Positions 1 through 5,514 of a stretch of 20,704 bases of DNA are shown here, one piece after another. Numbering within the stretch: the first letter of the stretch is position 1; each line of letters begins with the position of its first letter. The position numbers and the translations under genes are program-made. The notes under the pieces are model-generated. The model ran no database searches and was not told the DNA's origin. It saw only the letters and a list, made by a program, of their open reading frames with translations. Source of the stretch: a virus; IMG/VR virus record IMGVR_UViG_3300048061_000231, positions 1 to 20,704 of that record. The stretch is one strand, 5' to 3'.

Positions 1-59
1 ATTACCCATCCTTCAAGTGTTTGTTCTAGTACAAATTGATCTTTTTCTTCATTTAGCAT
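1..59 (-). CDS. Partial unknown gene downstream of TerL
   Basis: Only the first 19 codons lie in the window. An ATG at 59 opens a frame that stays open to the left edge and begins MLNEEKDQFVLEQTLEGWV. The start lies one base after the TerL stop (63-61), so it continues the packaging operon. No strong ribosome binding site is visible, which suits translational coupling to TerL. Too little is visible to name a product. Confidence 0.6.
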   Translation of the reverse strand, partial: MLNEEKDQFVLEQTLEGWV

Positions 60-60
60 A

Positions 61-1314
61 TTAATACCCTGCGTATGCGTCTAATAGTTGATAGTCTTCT
101 TCTTCAAAGTCCGATGTGTATGCTATGTTAGCTAATTGGTCTATGTAAGCTAATGCATCAATTAAATCATCGTGTACTAATTGATTAGGAAACTGAAATA
201 ACTCATCAAGGAACTGACTGTTCCATTCTCCTTTGTTTAAGGAGATTGTACCATGTTCAAACCTGCCTTGTAAAGCCCAAACAATTCTGTCGGTTTTCTT
301 TTTATTGCCGTGGGTAAGCTCGTCCACTCTAAAAAACCGTTGATTCTTTTTCATGTAGTCGCTTAAGTATGGAAGTACAGCGTTCTTTAATGCTCCCTTC
401 TCTATACCTACTGCTACAGGTTGGTAGTCTCTGACTGCTTGGAAGATTCTTCTGGCAGTCTCTTGGACACCCCAACGCCCATGTACAATATTAGCAACCC
501 ACCAGCCTTCTTCGTTCGCTTTAACAATAGCGATAGCCGTTTGGTCAAGTCTTTTTGTCTTCGTTGTAACTTTAGCGACATCCGCAAAACCCGCCAAGTC
601 AACCGCAATGTAAAACTGACCTTGTTCAGGCTCTTCCTCAGAAAATTTAATATATTCTTCTTTAAAAAGTTCACTACCTTGAGCCTCAAAAGATGCCATA
701 AACTCCTGACGGAAGGAAAAAGCTGACATAGACTTTTGAGCCGCTTCAATCTCTTCAGGGTCTAGCAATGGGTTATCATAGCTTGTAAAATGAAAACCTG
801 CAAAACTAGGATCATCAGATACACAAGCGTATGTATATAGTTCATAAAAGTGATTACGTCCCATAGGCGTACCTATAAACAACGCATCACCCTTTTGGTC
901 AGCCAAGGCAGGTCTCAGTATCTGCTCCCAAACCTCTGGCTTCATGTCAGCGTACTCATCCATTACTAGGAACTTGAGGCTGACACCCCTCATTGTCTCT
1001 GGTCTATCCGCACCCTTTAGGGCAATTACAGCACCATTAATGAGTTTAATCTGTAGGTTATTAACGTGGCTAGAGGCTATGACGTTATGACCTAACTCTA
1101 GTAGCATCTGCCACATAATGTCCCTAGCCTGTCCCTGTGTAGGGGCAACGTAGAACACATGGCCTTTGGTATCACTAAGGGCGCGGAGTATTAACATCCA
1201 TGCCGCTAGTCTACTCTTACCTGTACGTCTACCTGCGGCTATAACTTTAAATCTTGTTTCGTTGTTATATACTTTCTGTTGCCACGGTAGAAGAGAGACA
1301 TTTAAGTCCGTCAA
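61..1314 (-). CDS. terL: Terminase large subunit (packaging ATPase-nuclease)
   Basis: This is the motor that pumps DNA into the prohead and cuts the concatemer. The ATPase half shows a Walker A motif AGRRTGKS (residues 27-34), a Walker B FLVMDE (115-120) and a coupling motif FIGTP (146-150). The C-terminal RNase H-like nuclease half shows the expected acidic residues: D239 in AVDLAG, E305 in GIEKG, and D382/D383/D386 in HDDLIDALAY. At 417 aa it is slightly short for the family but complete. The start is a TTG that overlaps the TGA stop of the upstream M15 gene by 4 bp (TTGA). No in-frame ATG exists before Walker A, so a non-ATG start is required. The identification is firm from the motifs; the subfamily is not resolved. 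Confidence 0.93.
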   Translation of the reverse strand: MTDLNVSLLPWQQKVYNNETRFKVIAAGRRTGKSRLAAWMLILRALSDTKGHVFYVAPTQGQARDIMWQMLLELGHNVIASSHVNNLQIKLINGAVIALKGADRPETMRGVSLKFLVMDEYADMKPEVWEQILRPALADQKGDALFIGTPMGRNHFYELYTYACVSDDPSFAGFHFTSYDNPLLDPEEIEAAQKSMSAFSFRQEFMASFEAQGSELFKEEYIKFSEEEPEQGQFYIAVDLAGFADVAKVTTKTKRLDQTAIAIVKANEEGWWVANIVHGRWGVQETARRIFQAVRDYQPVAVGIEKGALKNAVLPYLSDYMKKNQRFFRVDELTHGNKKKTDRIVWALQGRFEHGTISLNKGEWNSQFLDELFQFPNQLVHDDLIDALAYIDQLANIAYTSDFEEEDYQLLDAYAGY

Positions 1315-1691
1315 CTATAGCACCACATTACAGGAGACTCACCAACGTCCAACTTGCGGATGTCAACATGGACAAAGCTGTCAGCAACTCCGATACCGTT
1401 GAACCCCATCGCAGTGGCGTGTTTAACGATGTCATACCTTTGCTGAGAATTCTCAGTCCTGATGTCACAGGCGATACCTTGTGCGTGAGTTCCTGCAACT
1501 TTTTTCTTAGCCTCTATGGGATGACTAGGGTCTCTGTAACCACTAGTGATTATAAATGGAAAACCACATACATAACGTAGGTGATCTAATTTGGTTAGGA
1601 ACTGATCGTCAATCTTATTCTTACCTGTGTACTGACAGGCAAACTCTTCCCTGTTAAAGTATCTTAACATATCATTAATGTTATTAATCAT
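1311..1691 (-). CDS. M15 family peptidase, probable endolysin
   Basis: This is a zinc D-Ala-D-Ala carboxypeptidase/L-alanyl-D-Glu-type peptidase that probably cuts the peptide part of peptidoglycan at lysis. The M15 signature is clear: SGYRD near residue 50, GTHAQGIACD with zinc ligands H69 and D76, and a third ligand H108 in FVHVDI. The protein is 126 aa, about one catalytic domain, with no signal peptide or wall-binding domain, so a holin elsewhere would have to release it. The ATG at 1691 is chosen because GGGAG lies 9 nt upstream; a TTG at 1697 is too close to that site. The start overlaps the TerS stop by 8 bp and the stop overlaps TerL by 4 bp. Confidence 0.87.
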   Translation of the reverse strand: MINNINDMLRYFNREEFACQYTGKNKIDDQFLTKLDHLRYVCGFPFIITSGYRDPSHPIEAKKKVAGTHAQGIACDIRTENSQQRYDIVKHATAMGFNGIGVADSFVHVDIRKLDVGESPVMWCYS

Positions 1692-2094
1692 TGACAACTT
1701 CTCCCTCTAATGGGTCTTGCTGTTCATTACCAGAGATAACAGTGGTTTCACCACCTACTCCAGTGATAGAGATGTTGATAGCACTACGACCACCACTACC
1801 TCCTTTCTCCTTCTCAAAGTAACTGATAGGTAACATCCTATCCATTACCAACTTCCATGCCGCTGACTGATTCTTATGATCGTTGTCAAGAGCCGCATCA
1901 AAGATTGCATCCATCACTTTGCGTGACTTTGGGGACGCAAGCATCCTAGCTTTATAGTCGTTGATGATTGAAGCATCACCTTTGGGGCGACCTACCCCTT
2001 TTCTATTACCTGTTGTTTTAGACACTACAGATTTCTTTGGTGGCCGACCCTTCCGCTTCGCGGCAGTGGCTGACCTATCTATTTCTTTACTCAA
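1684..2094 (-). CDS. Putative terminase small subunit (basic DNA-binding protein)
   Basis: A 136-aa protein, first in the leftward operon and just upstream of the lysin and TerL, which is where T7-like phages carry TerS. The N-terminal third is very basic and has two AT-hook-like segments (KRKGRPPKK and GVGRPKGD). The middle (about residues 47-95) is predicted helical and the C-terminus is acidic, as TerS C-termini that contact TerL can be. The start is a TTG preceded by AAGGGGA about 5 nt upstream; no better start is visible. TerS proteins are poorly conserved, so the call rests on position, size and DNA-binding character. A transcription factor is the main alternative. Confidence 0.55.
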   Translation of the reverse strand: MSKEIDRSATAAKRKGRPPKKSVVSKTTGNRKGVGRPKGDASIINDYKARMLASPKSRKVMDAIFDAALDNDHKNQSAAWKLVMDRMLPISYFEKEKGGSGGRSAINISITGVGGETTVISGNEQQDPLEGEVVND

Positions 2095-2112
2095 AGTATT
2101 CCCCTTAGTTAT

Positions 2113-2197
2113 CTTAAGGATACTTAAGTAGAGTTTAGTTATTTTCTTTAATTATTAATAAAAGTAAAATACTATAGTTTACTTAAGGTACTTAAGG
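2113..2197. repeat. CTTAAG-centred short repeats (iteron-like)
   Basis: The hexamer CTTAAG occurs at 2113, 2122, 2182 and 2191, and again at 2404. TACTTAAGG is present as a perfect tandem at 2180-2188 and 2189-2197 and once more at 2402-2410; CTTAAGGATAC occurs at both 2113 and 2404. The first four copies lie in the leader between the leftward promoter and TerS. They could be binding sites for a phage initiator, for TerS (a pac-like site) or for a regulator; the sequence does not decide between these. Confidence 0.5.
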
Positions 2198-2235
2198 CGC
2201 GGATGGTTTCCTTTAACTAACTTAGTATACTTGAT

Positions 2236-2264
2236 ATTATAGCACAGATCAGTCTAAAAGTCAA
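2236..2264 (-). promoter_or_regulatory. Strong sigma-70 promoter for the leftward (TerS/lysin/TerL) block
   Basis: On the minus strand, TTGACT (2264-2259) is followed by exactly 17 bp and a perfect TATAAT (2241-2236), with an extended -10 TG one base upstream (TGCTATAAT). The predicted start is near 2229, giving a leader of about 135 nt before the TerS TTG. It is the best promoter match noticed in the window and implies that host RNA polymerase transcribes the late block. Confidence 0.8.
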
Positions 2265-2479
2265 GCATTATTTTCTATATTTACTAAATTATATTGAGTA
2301 CACCCAAGCCCCTTGTGTGTCAACCTGTGTGTCCCTTAACTGCTTGTGTCAAGACTAGGGGGCCACCTGTGTTTTCCTTATGTAATTCAAGGACTTAGGT
2401 ATACTTAAGGATACACCCCTTTTTTCCTAATTTACTCCTTTTTTGTATGCCAGAGGGTACTGTAACAATCCTGCGATAA

Positions 2480-2517
2480 CCCGCGGCCCCCCCGCCCCCC
2501 AACGGGCTCCCCCGGGG
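2480..2517 (-). other. GC-rich tract with G-quadruplex potential
   Basis: In otherwise AT-rich DNA the plus strand has C runs of 3, 7, 6 and 5 close together. The minus strand therefore carries G runs that satisfy the canonical four-run pattern with loops of 1-4 nt between 2480 and 2500, plus a further run to 2513. It ends about 20 bp left of the DnaA boxes. Folding in vivo is not shown by the sequence. Confidence 0.5.
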
Positions 2518-2537
2518 CTACATTAGTTATACATGAG

Positions 2538-2579
2538 TTATCCACGGCCTGTGCATAAGTCATCCACAGGTTATACACA
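2538..2579. other. Cluster of four DnaA boxes (candidate oriC-like initiation site)
   Basis: Four nonamers match the bacterial DnaA box TTATNCACA: TTATCCACG at 2538-2546 (8/9), TTATGCACA on the minus strand at 2558-2550 (perfect), TCATCCACA at 2560-2568 (8/9) and TTATACACA at 2571-2579 (perfect). The three plus-strand boxes start 22 and 11 bp apart, so they face the same side of the helix. Such density in 42 bp is unlikely by chance and suggests recruitment of host DnaA. Confidence 0.65.
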
Positions 2580-2714
2580 AGGCTCCATGTTGGCACGGGT
2601 ATTGCATGGGTGACCAAGGGCCGCCATTGGGTCGAGCTTATGTTTGACAGGTGAAGTGTGAGTATGCTAGTGGATACCTATAGAGCCACATGCAAACACC
2701 ATGCCACTTATGTA

Positions 2715-2742
2715 TTCACAAGATGAATGACGATTATATAGT
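2715..2742 (+). promoter_or_regulatory. Rightward sigma-70 promoter for the early block
   Basis: TTCACA (2715-2720, 5/6) is separated by 16 bp from TATAGT (2737-2742, 5/6). The predicted start is near 2749, about 63 nt before the first rightward gene at 2812. The 7-mer TGAATGA at 2724-2730 and its complement TCATTCA at 2765-2771 and 2786-2792 flank the -10 and initial transcribed region at spacings of 41 and 21 bp, as operator half-sites could. The promoter call is moderate; the operator idea is speculative. Confidence 0.5.
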
Positions 2743-2811
2743 TTACATTATATACATTAGCTGATCATTCAGGCACTGTAGCACTTCATTCATTTATACA
2801 GGTATATACAC

Positions 2812-3396
2812 ATGGCTACTAAAACTATGACAATCAAGCAAGCTAAGGCACTCGCGGCAGAGTTGGTACTAGGTACAGCGGTTAAGACTAAAGTTACTGA
2901 CGCGGTTAGTTCTCTATACTACAAACATATTGACGATAATCGCTTAGGTGCTGATACGGTAATGATAGAATTATGGTGTGGTTGCGCGGTTGATAAACCA
3001 TCACTCGCGGTAATAAGGGCAATATTTAATAGAGTCACTGCGAGAATACATAAAGAGTTAGATATAGATAAACGCGCTATGTGCGTTAAAGACGGCAAGT
3101 TAGTCGAAGTTCAATTCCGCGGTGCTAGTAAAGGCACGGGCAATGGTGGTGATGGTGAAGGCGATACTGGTAAAGCGTCTACAGGTGCAAGTGTAATAGC
3201 ACCTAATGGTCAAGCATTATCACCAGTCGAAGCACTAGCGGAAGCATTGTTTCAACTATCGGCATACGCGGAAGAACTAGCCAAAATAGAACAAGACAGC
3301 GAATTGTCACAATCAATTATAGATGTTGATCTCTCTCTATGTCAGATCAAAGAGAAACTATTGGAAGCATTGATTCCACTAGACAAAGCGGCATGA
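2812..3396 (+). CDS. Unknown early protein, two domains with Gly-rich linker
   Basis: First gene of the rightward block, 194 aa, not recognised. An N-terminal part (about residues 1-103) contains a CGC motif at 56-58 and mixed helix/strand sequence. A flexible Gly/Asp/Ser/Thr-rich linker follows at about 105-126. The C-terminal part (137-192) is helical and acidic, possibly coiled coil. There is no signal peptide or membrane segment. The ribosome binding site is weak (AGG about 9 nt upstream). A second ATG at 2827 is an alternative start. It uses GCG for alanine unusually often compared with the replication genes. Position suggests an immediate-early host-takeover or regulatory protein, but no function can be assigned. 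A hairpin terminator follows. Confidence 0.7.
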   Translation: MATKTMTIKQAKALAAELVLGTAVKTKVTDAVSSLYYKHIDDNRLGADTVMIELWCGCAVDKPSLAVIRAIFNRVTARIHKELDIDKRAMCVKDGKLVEVQFRGASKGTGNGGDGEGDTGKASTGASVIAPNGQALSPVEALAEALFQLSAYAEELAKIEQDSELSQSIIDVDLSLCQIKEKLLEALIPLDKAA

Positions 3397-3410
3397 TAGC
3401 TATACACTAG

Positions 3411-3437
3411 ATGCCGTTAGATACTAGCGGCATTTAT
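3411..3437 (+). terminator. Hairpin terminator after the first early gene
   Basis: ATGCCGTTAG (3411-3420), loop ATA, and CTAGCGGCAT (3424-3433) form a 10-bp stem with one G-U pair, followed by TTTAT. The U tract is short, so termination may be partial. It lies between the stop at 3396 and the palindrome at 3446. Confidence 0.5.
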
Positions 3438-3445
3438 GGGTAAAG

Positions 3446-3461
3446 TTATAACAAGTTACAA
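3446..3461. repeat. 16-bp palindromic element, copy 1
   Basis: TTATAACAAGTTACAA: two 7-bp arms (6 of 7 positions complementary) around AA. An identical copy lies at 6056-6071, a near-copy at 4656-4671 and an exact reverse complement at 13927-13942. This copy lies just after a terminator and 18 bp before the ATG of the Gp88-like gene. A dimeric DNA-binding protein site is the simplest reading. Confidence 0.7.
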
Positions 3462-3479
3462 TTAATGGAGTATATACAA

Positions 3480-4133
3480 ATGATTAAATTGTCAAAAGCG
3501 GGTAAGATGCCTTGTAGGTCTTGGAGTCTACAGGCATTAGATACGTGTCCCGCATCAAAAGATTCTAACGGTGATCTAGTCCCTGCGTGTAAGGGATGCT
3601 ACGCCACAAGCGGTAACTATAGATTTCCTAATGTCAAAGCACCAAGGGAGCATAATAAGGAAGATTGGAAGCGTGATTCATGGGTTGATGATATGGTCGC
3701 AGAACTAGACAATGATCGGTATTTTCGTTGGTTTGATTCAGGTGATATGTACAGTATAAAACTCGCTCAAAAGATGCTTGAAGTCATGCGTTTGACTCCG
3801 TGGTGTAATCATTGGCTACCAACTAGAATGCATAAGTTTGACAAGTTTGCCCAAGTTATCGCAGACATGGAGTCATTGCCTAACGTGGTTGTTAGGTTGT
3901 CCAGTGATAGCGTACTAGGTGAAGTTATTCCGAATGTGGCAAACAGTAGCACCATATTGCCCACAATAAGCCATAGTTTAAAAGGCGTCACAGTTTGCGA
4001 GGCAAGTACACGCGAGGGCAAATGCGGATCATGCCGCGCATGTTGGAAAAAGGATGTTTCAGTAATAGGATACCCCGCGCATGGTGTATCAATGAAAAAA
4101 CAAATTAATAATCTAATAGCTATTGGGGGGTAA
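3480..4133 (+). CDS. Gp88-like phage protein with cysteine clusters
   Basis: This 217-aa protein resembles, from memory, the 'gene product 88' family of phages and plasmids, whose function is unknown to me. Features seen are SKAGKMPCRSWSL at the N-terminus, a first cysteine group C23/C37/C40 (CKGCYA), an acidic RWFDSGDMYS (83-92), WLPTRMH (112-118), VVRLSSDS (137-144), and a C-terminal cluster C173/C182/C185/C188 (CGSCRACW). The two cysteine groups could bind zinc or an iron-sulfur cluster; a radical-SAM-like barrel is possible but unproven. The ATG at 3480 is preferred over 3465 because GGAG (3467-3470) sits 9 nt before it. It is the first gene after palindrome copy 1. Confidence 0.75.
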   Translation: MIKLSKAGKMPCRSWSLQALDTCPASKDSNGDLVPACKGCYATSGNYRFPNVKAPREHNKEDWKRDSWVDDMVAELDNDRYFRWFDSGDMYSIKLAQKMLEVMRLTPWCNHWLPTRMHKFDKFAQVIADMESLPNVVVRLSSDSVLGEVIPNVANSSTILPTISHSLKGVTVCEASTREGKCGSCRACWKKDVSVIGYPAHGVSMKKQINNLIAIGG

Positions 4134-4137
4134 TACA

Positions 4138-4278
4138 ATGGAATTTAAAACGTACTGTTTAAAAGAATTTGCGGCAATGGTTGCCTTAGCGGTCGAACAT
4201 GGCTTACAATTTCAGGCGGAAGGTTGCGGAGATGAGCTACACCGCGTCTATATAATAACTTATACTGGAGGTTTTTAA
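4138..4278 (+). CDS. Small unknown protein (46 aa)
   Basis: A short frame begins MEFKTYCLKEFAAMVALAVE and ends YTGGF. The ATG is 4 bp after the Gp88-like stop, with a run of six G (4125-4130) about 7 nt upstream as ribosome binding site. It is acidic and amphipathic, with no membrane segment or known motif. The next gene starts 4 bp later. Support comes from tight spacing and good translation signals, not from homology. Confidence 0.55.
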   Translation: MEFKTYCLKEFAAMVALAVEHGLQFQAEGCGDELHRVYIITYTGGF

Positions 4279-4282
4279 TACA

Positions 4283-4429
4283 ATGAAAAAAGCATACGAG
4301 CATTTTAGTGATGAATATATGTACCTTGACTGGTTTAATAATTTTCTGACTGTGGCTAGATTCGCGGAGTATTACGAAATGAGCGAAGAACAAGCCCACG
4401 ATTTAATAAAACGGATGCGGATGGAGTAA
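4283..4429 (+). CDS. Small helical protein (48 aa)
   Basis: ATG at 4283 with GGAGG at 4267-4271, 11 nt upstream. The peptide contains LDWFNNFLTVARFAEYYEMS and ends in a basic stretch (LIKRMRME). The middle looks like a helix-turn-helix-sized unit (FAEYYEMSEEQAHDLIKR); tiny phage proteins of this look are common in my memory but have no assigned function. It is the last gene before the attenuator-like structure at 4438. A mini DNA-binding role is possible but unproven. Confidence 0.6.
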   Translation: MKKAYEHFSDEYMYLDWFNNFLTVARFAEYYEMSEEQAHDLIKRMRME

Positions 4430-4437
4430 GCACCACA

Positions 4438-4467
4438 AAGCCTATGGTTTGCATTCTTAGGCTTTTT
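4438..4467 (+). terminator. Terminator hairpin of an attenuator-like structure
   Basis: AAGCCTA (4438-4444) and TAGGCTT (4458-4464) form a 7-bp stem with a 13-nt loop, followed by a T run (4463-4467). The same sequences recur downstream as AGCCTAA (4491-4497) and ATAGGCTT (4506-4513), allowing a competing fold that would break the terminator (see findings). Confidence 0.55.
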
Positions 4468-4540
4468 AGTGTTTATTAGTAGGGTAGCATAGCCTAACCC
4501 ATGAAATAGGCTTAGAATTAACTATATGAGGTTTTAAGGT

Positions 4541-4654
4541 ATGAATAATAACAGAGAGCCAGAAAGTGACTTCTGGGCGTGGATAGGTGTTGCAATTTTG
4601 GTCGGAGTCTATATAATGGCTAGTACGTTGGAATTTTTTACTCTGATTCCTTAA
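4541..4654 (+). CDS. Small single-pass membrane protein (37 aa)
   Basis: Begins MNNNREPESDFW, followed by a strongly hydrophobic segment (about residues 12-31, FWAWIGVAILVGVYIMAS), so it is probably an inner-membrane peptide with a short N-terminal tail. GAGG (4528-4531) lies 9 nt before the ATG at 4541. It sits in the early block, which argues against a holin and for a membrane-directed host-takeover or exclusion role; that is conjecture. A promoter-like sequence for the following genes lies inside it, and palindrome copy 2 starts one base after its stop. Confidence 0.6.
   Translation: MNNNREPESDFWAWIGVAILVGVYIMASTLEFFTLIP
4590..4617 (+). promoter_or_regulatory. Candidate sigma-70 promoter for the 4685-5921 gene cluster
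   Basis: TTGCAA (4590-4595, 4/6) is 16 bp from a perfect TATAAT (4612-4617), inside the small membrane-protein gene. A start near 4624 would place palindrome copy 2 about 30 nt downstream, where a bound protein could block elongation. Confidence 0.4.
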
Positions 4655-4655
4655 T

Positions 4656-4671
4656 TTATAACTTGTTACAA
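4656..4671. repeat. 16-bp palindromic element, copy 2
   Basis: TTATAACTTGTTACAA. The arms are identical to copies 1 and 3; only the two central bases differ (TT instead of AA). It lies between the stop at 4654 and the ribosome binding site of the gene at 4685. Confidence 0.7.
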
Positions 4672-4684
4672 CTAGAGGTGATTT

Positions 4685-4891
4685 ATGGTACGTTTTATGG
4701 AGAACAGAAAGGAACTGCGCGGTTTGATTCAGCAGTTAAAGGACGGAGGGTTTACGGTAACCAATAGCGATGGGTGGTATAAAGCTTTGGATGATGACGA
4801 TACCGAAGTTATGGTCGCAATGCCCCATAGTGATGGCTCGTACATGCTTAATTTAAACAATGATTATTTTGATCAATCAGGGAGACACTGA
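4685..4891 (+). CDS. Unknown small protein (68 aa)
   Basis: Acidic protein with a helical N-terminal half (RKELRGLIQQLKDGGFTVT) and a strand-rich second half (VMVAMPHSDGSYMLNL). No cysteine, membrane segment or known motif is seen. AGAGGTG lies a few nt before the ATG at 4685; an in-frame ATG at 4697 is an alternative. First gene after palindrome copy 2 and head of a run of six tightly packed small genes. Its stop is one base before the next ATG. Confidence 0.65.
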   Translation: MVRFMENRKELRGLIQQLKDGGFTVTNSDGWYKALDDDDTEVMVAMPHSDGSYMLNLNNDYFDQSGRH

Positions 4892-4892
4892 G

Positions 4893-5144
4893 ATGGAAAT
4901 TGAAGGATTGACACAAAAGGAAATAGTGAAGGCACAGTTTGACGCTCTGTCTCGCTTAGGGGATGAGAGAACCTATGCTCAAAACTTGCTATATGACAAG
5001 GTAAGGCGCGAACACTTAGCCAATGTACACATGGATGGTCTAGAGAGTGTCTATGCTTGCAGACCTTTCACGGAGCATTCAAAGCAGGTTATGCGTACCC
5101 AAGCAGTTGATTTTATGGCTAATGTTTACGGGGTGGATTTATGA
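4893..5144 (+). CDS. Unknown small protein (83 aa)
   Basis: The ATG at 4893 is chosen because AGGGAG (4879-4884) lies 8 nt upstream; an upstream in-frame ATG at 4860 would overlap the previous gene by 32 bp and lacks a good site. The protein is mostly helical and charged (KEIVKAQFDALSRLGDERTY, then KVRREHLANVHMDG), with one cysteine and no membrane segment. Its stop overlaps the next start (ATGA), implying co-translation. Function unknown. Confidence 0.65.
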   Translation: MEIEGLTQKEIVKAQFDALSRLGDERTYAQNLLYDKVRREHLANVHMDGLESVYACRPFTEHSKQVMRTQAVDFMANVYGVDL

Positions 5145-5299
5145 AAACTAACGACCTGTACGAACATAGCGAATTCACGCATTGGCTGTCACAAATGCCT
5201 GAGAATGTTGCGTGTAATTACCGCGAGGAAATGGTTGATTTGCACGGTACGCGAGTTGAGATCATATTTTACATAACAGATGAGGAGGTGGAGTTATGA
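5141..5299 (+). CDS. Unknown small protein (52 aa)
   Basis: A short frame between two better-supported genes, with 4-bp ATGA-type overlaps on both sides. It begins MKTNDLYEHSEFTHWLSQMP and ends IIFYITDEEVEL. It is acidic, with a helix then a beta-like pair (TRVEIIFYIT). The overlaps at both ends are the main evidence that it is translated. No function is suggested. Confidence 0.6.
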   Translation: MKTNDLYEHSEFTHWLSQMPENVACNYREEMVDLHGTRVEIIFYITDEEVEL

Positions 5300-5514
5300 A
5301 CTGGCGAATAGGTAAAAACACGCTGTCAATAGAACTCAGGAATGGTACAGGTATAGATATTGAGTTTGTGGATTCTAGGGCAGTATGGACGGTAAACGAA
5401 AATGATCCTTTCAGTTTACAGGCTATGCCCTTTAGTGGTACAATAATACTGTTACCATTACTGGTTATATCCTTTGGTTATGTCTATAAGGTGGAGGAAA
5501 TTGACAATGAGTAG
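5296..5514 (+). CDS. Unknown small protein with one hydrophobic segment (72 aa)
   Basis: ATG at 5296, overlapping the previous stop by 4 bp and preceded by GAGGTGGAG. The N-terminal 45 residues look beta-rich (NTLSIELRNGTGIDIEF). Residues 46-64 (FSGTIILLPLLVISFGYVY) are hydrophobic enough for a membrane helix, followed by an acidic tail. It may be an inner-membrane protein of the early region. Its stop overlaps the next gene by 8 bp. Confidence 0.6.
   Translation: MNWRIGKNTLSIELRNGTGIDIEFVDSRAVWTVNENDPFSLQAMPFSGTIILLPLLVISFGYVYKVEEIDNE

Larger units (their letters stand above)
2095..2811. other. Divergent intergenic control region, probable replication origin
   Basis: About 717 bp separate the leftward TerS gene from the first rightward gene, and no supported gene lies here. 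From left to right it holds a leader with CTTAAG repeats, a consensus leftward sigma-70 promoter, an AT-rich stretch followed by TGTGT-rich sequence (2313-2372), polypyrimidine tracts (2416-2450), a very GC-rich tract (2480-2517), four DnaA-box-like nonamers (2538-2579), and an AT-rich segment with a rightward promoter (2715-2770). DnaA boxes beside AT-rich DNA at the point where transcription diverges is the usual layout of a theta-type origin. That is inference from the motifs. Confidence 0.6.

Noticed and set aside
414-749. Open frames on both strands within the TerL gene (414-749 minus and 421-726 plus)
   Set aside because: They are fully inside TerL, which has clear catalytic motifs, and have low-quality biased composition.
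2432-2617. Minus-strand open frame of 61 codons over the DnaA boxes and GC-rich tract
   Set aside because: It reads through the origin motifs, has an odd composition driven by the C/G runs, no ribosome binding site and no recognisable sequence.
2644-2649. Perfect TTGACA as -35 of a rightward promoter
   Set aside because: At 16-18 bp downstream only TAGTGG-like sequence is found; the pair at 2715-2742 is better and closer to the gene.
4541-4654. Small membrane protein as the phage holin
   Set aside because: It is transcribed with early genes on the strand opposite to the lysin and is very short; no evidence links it to lysis timing.
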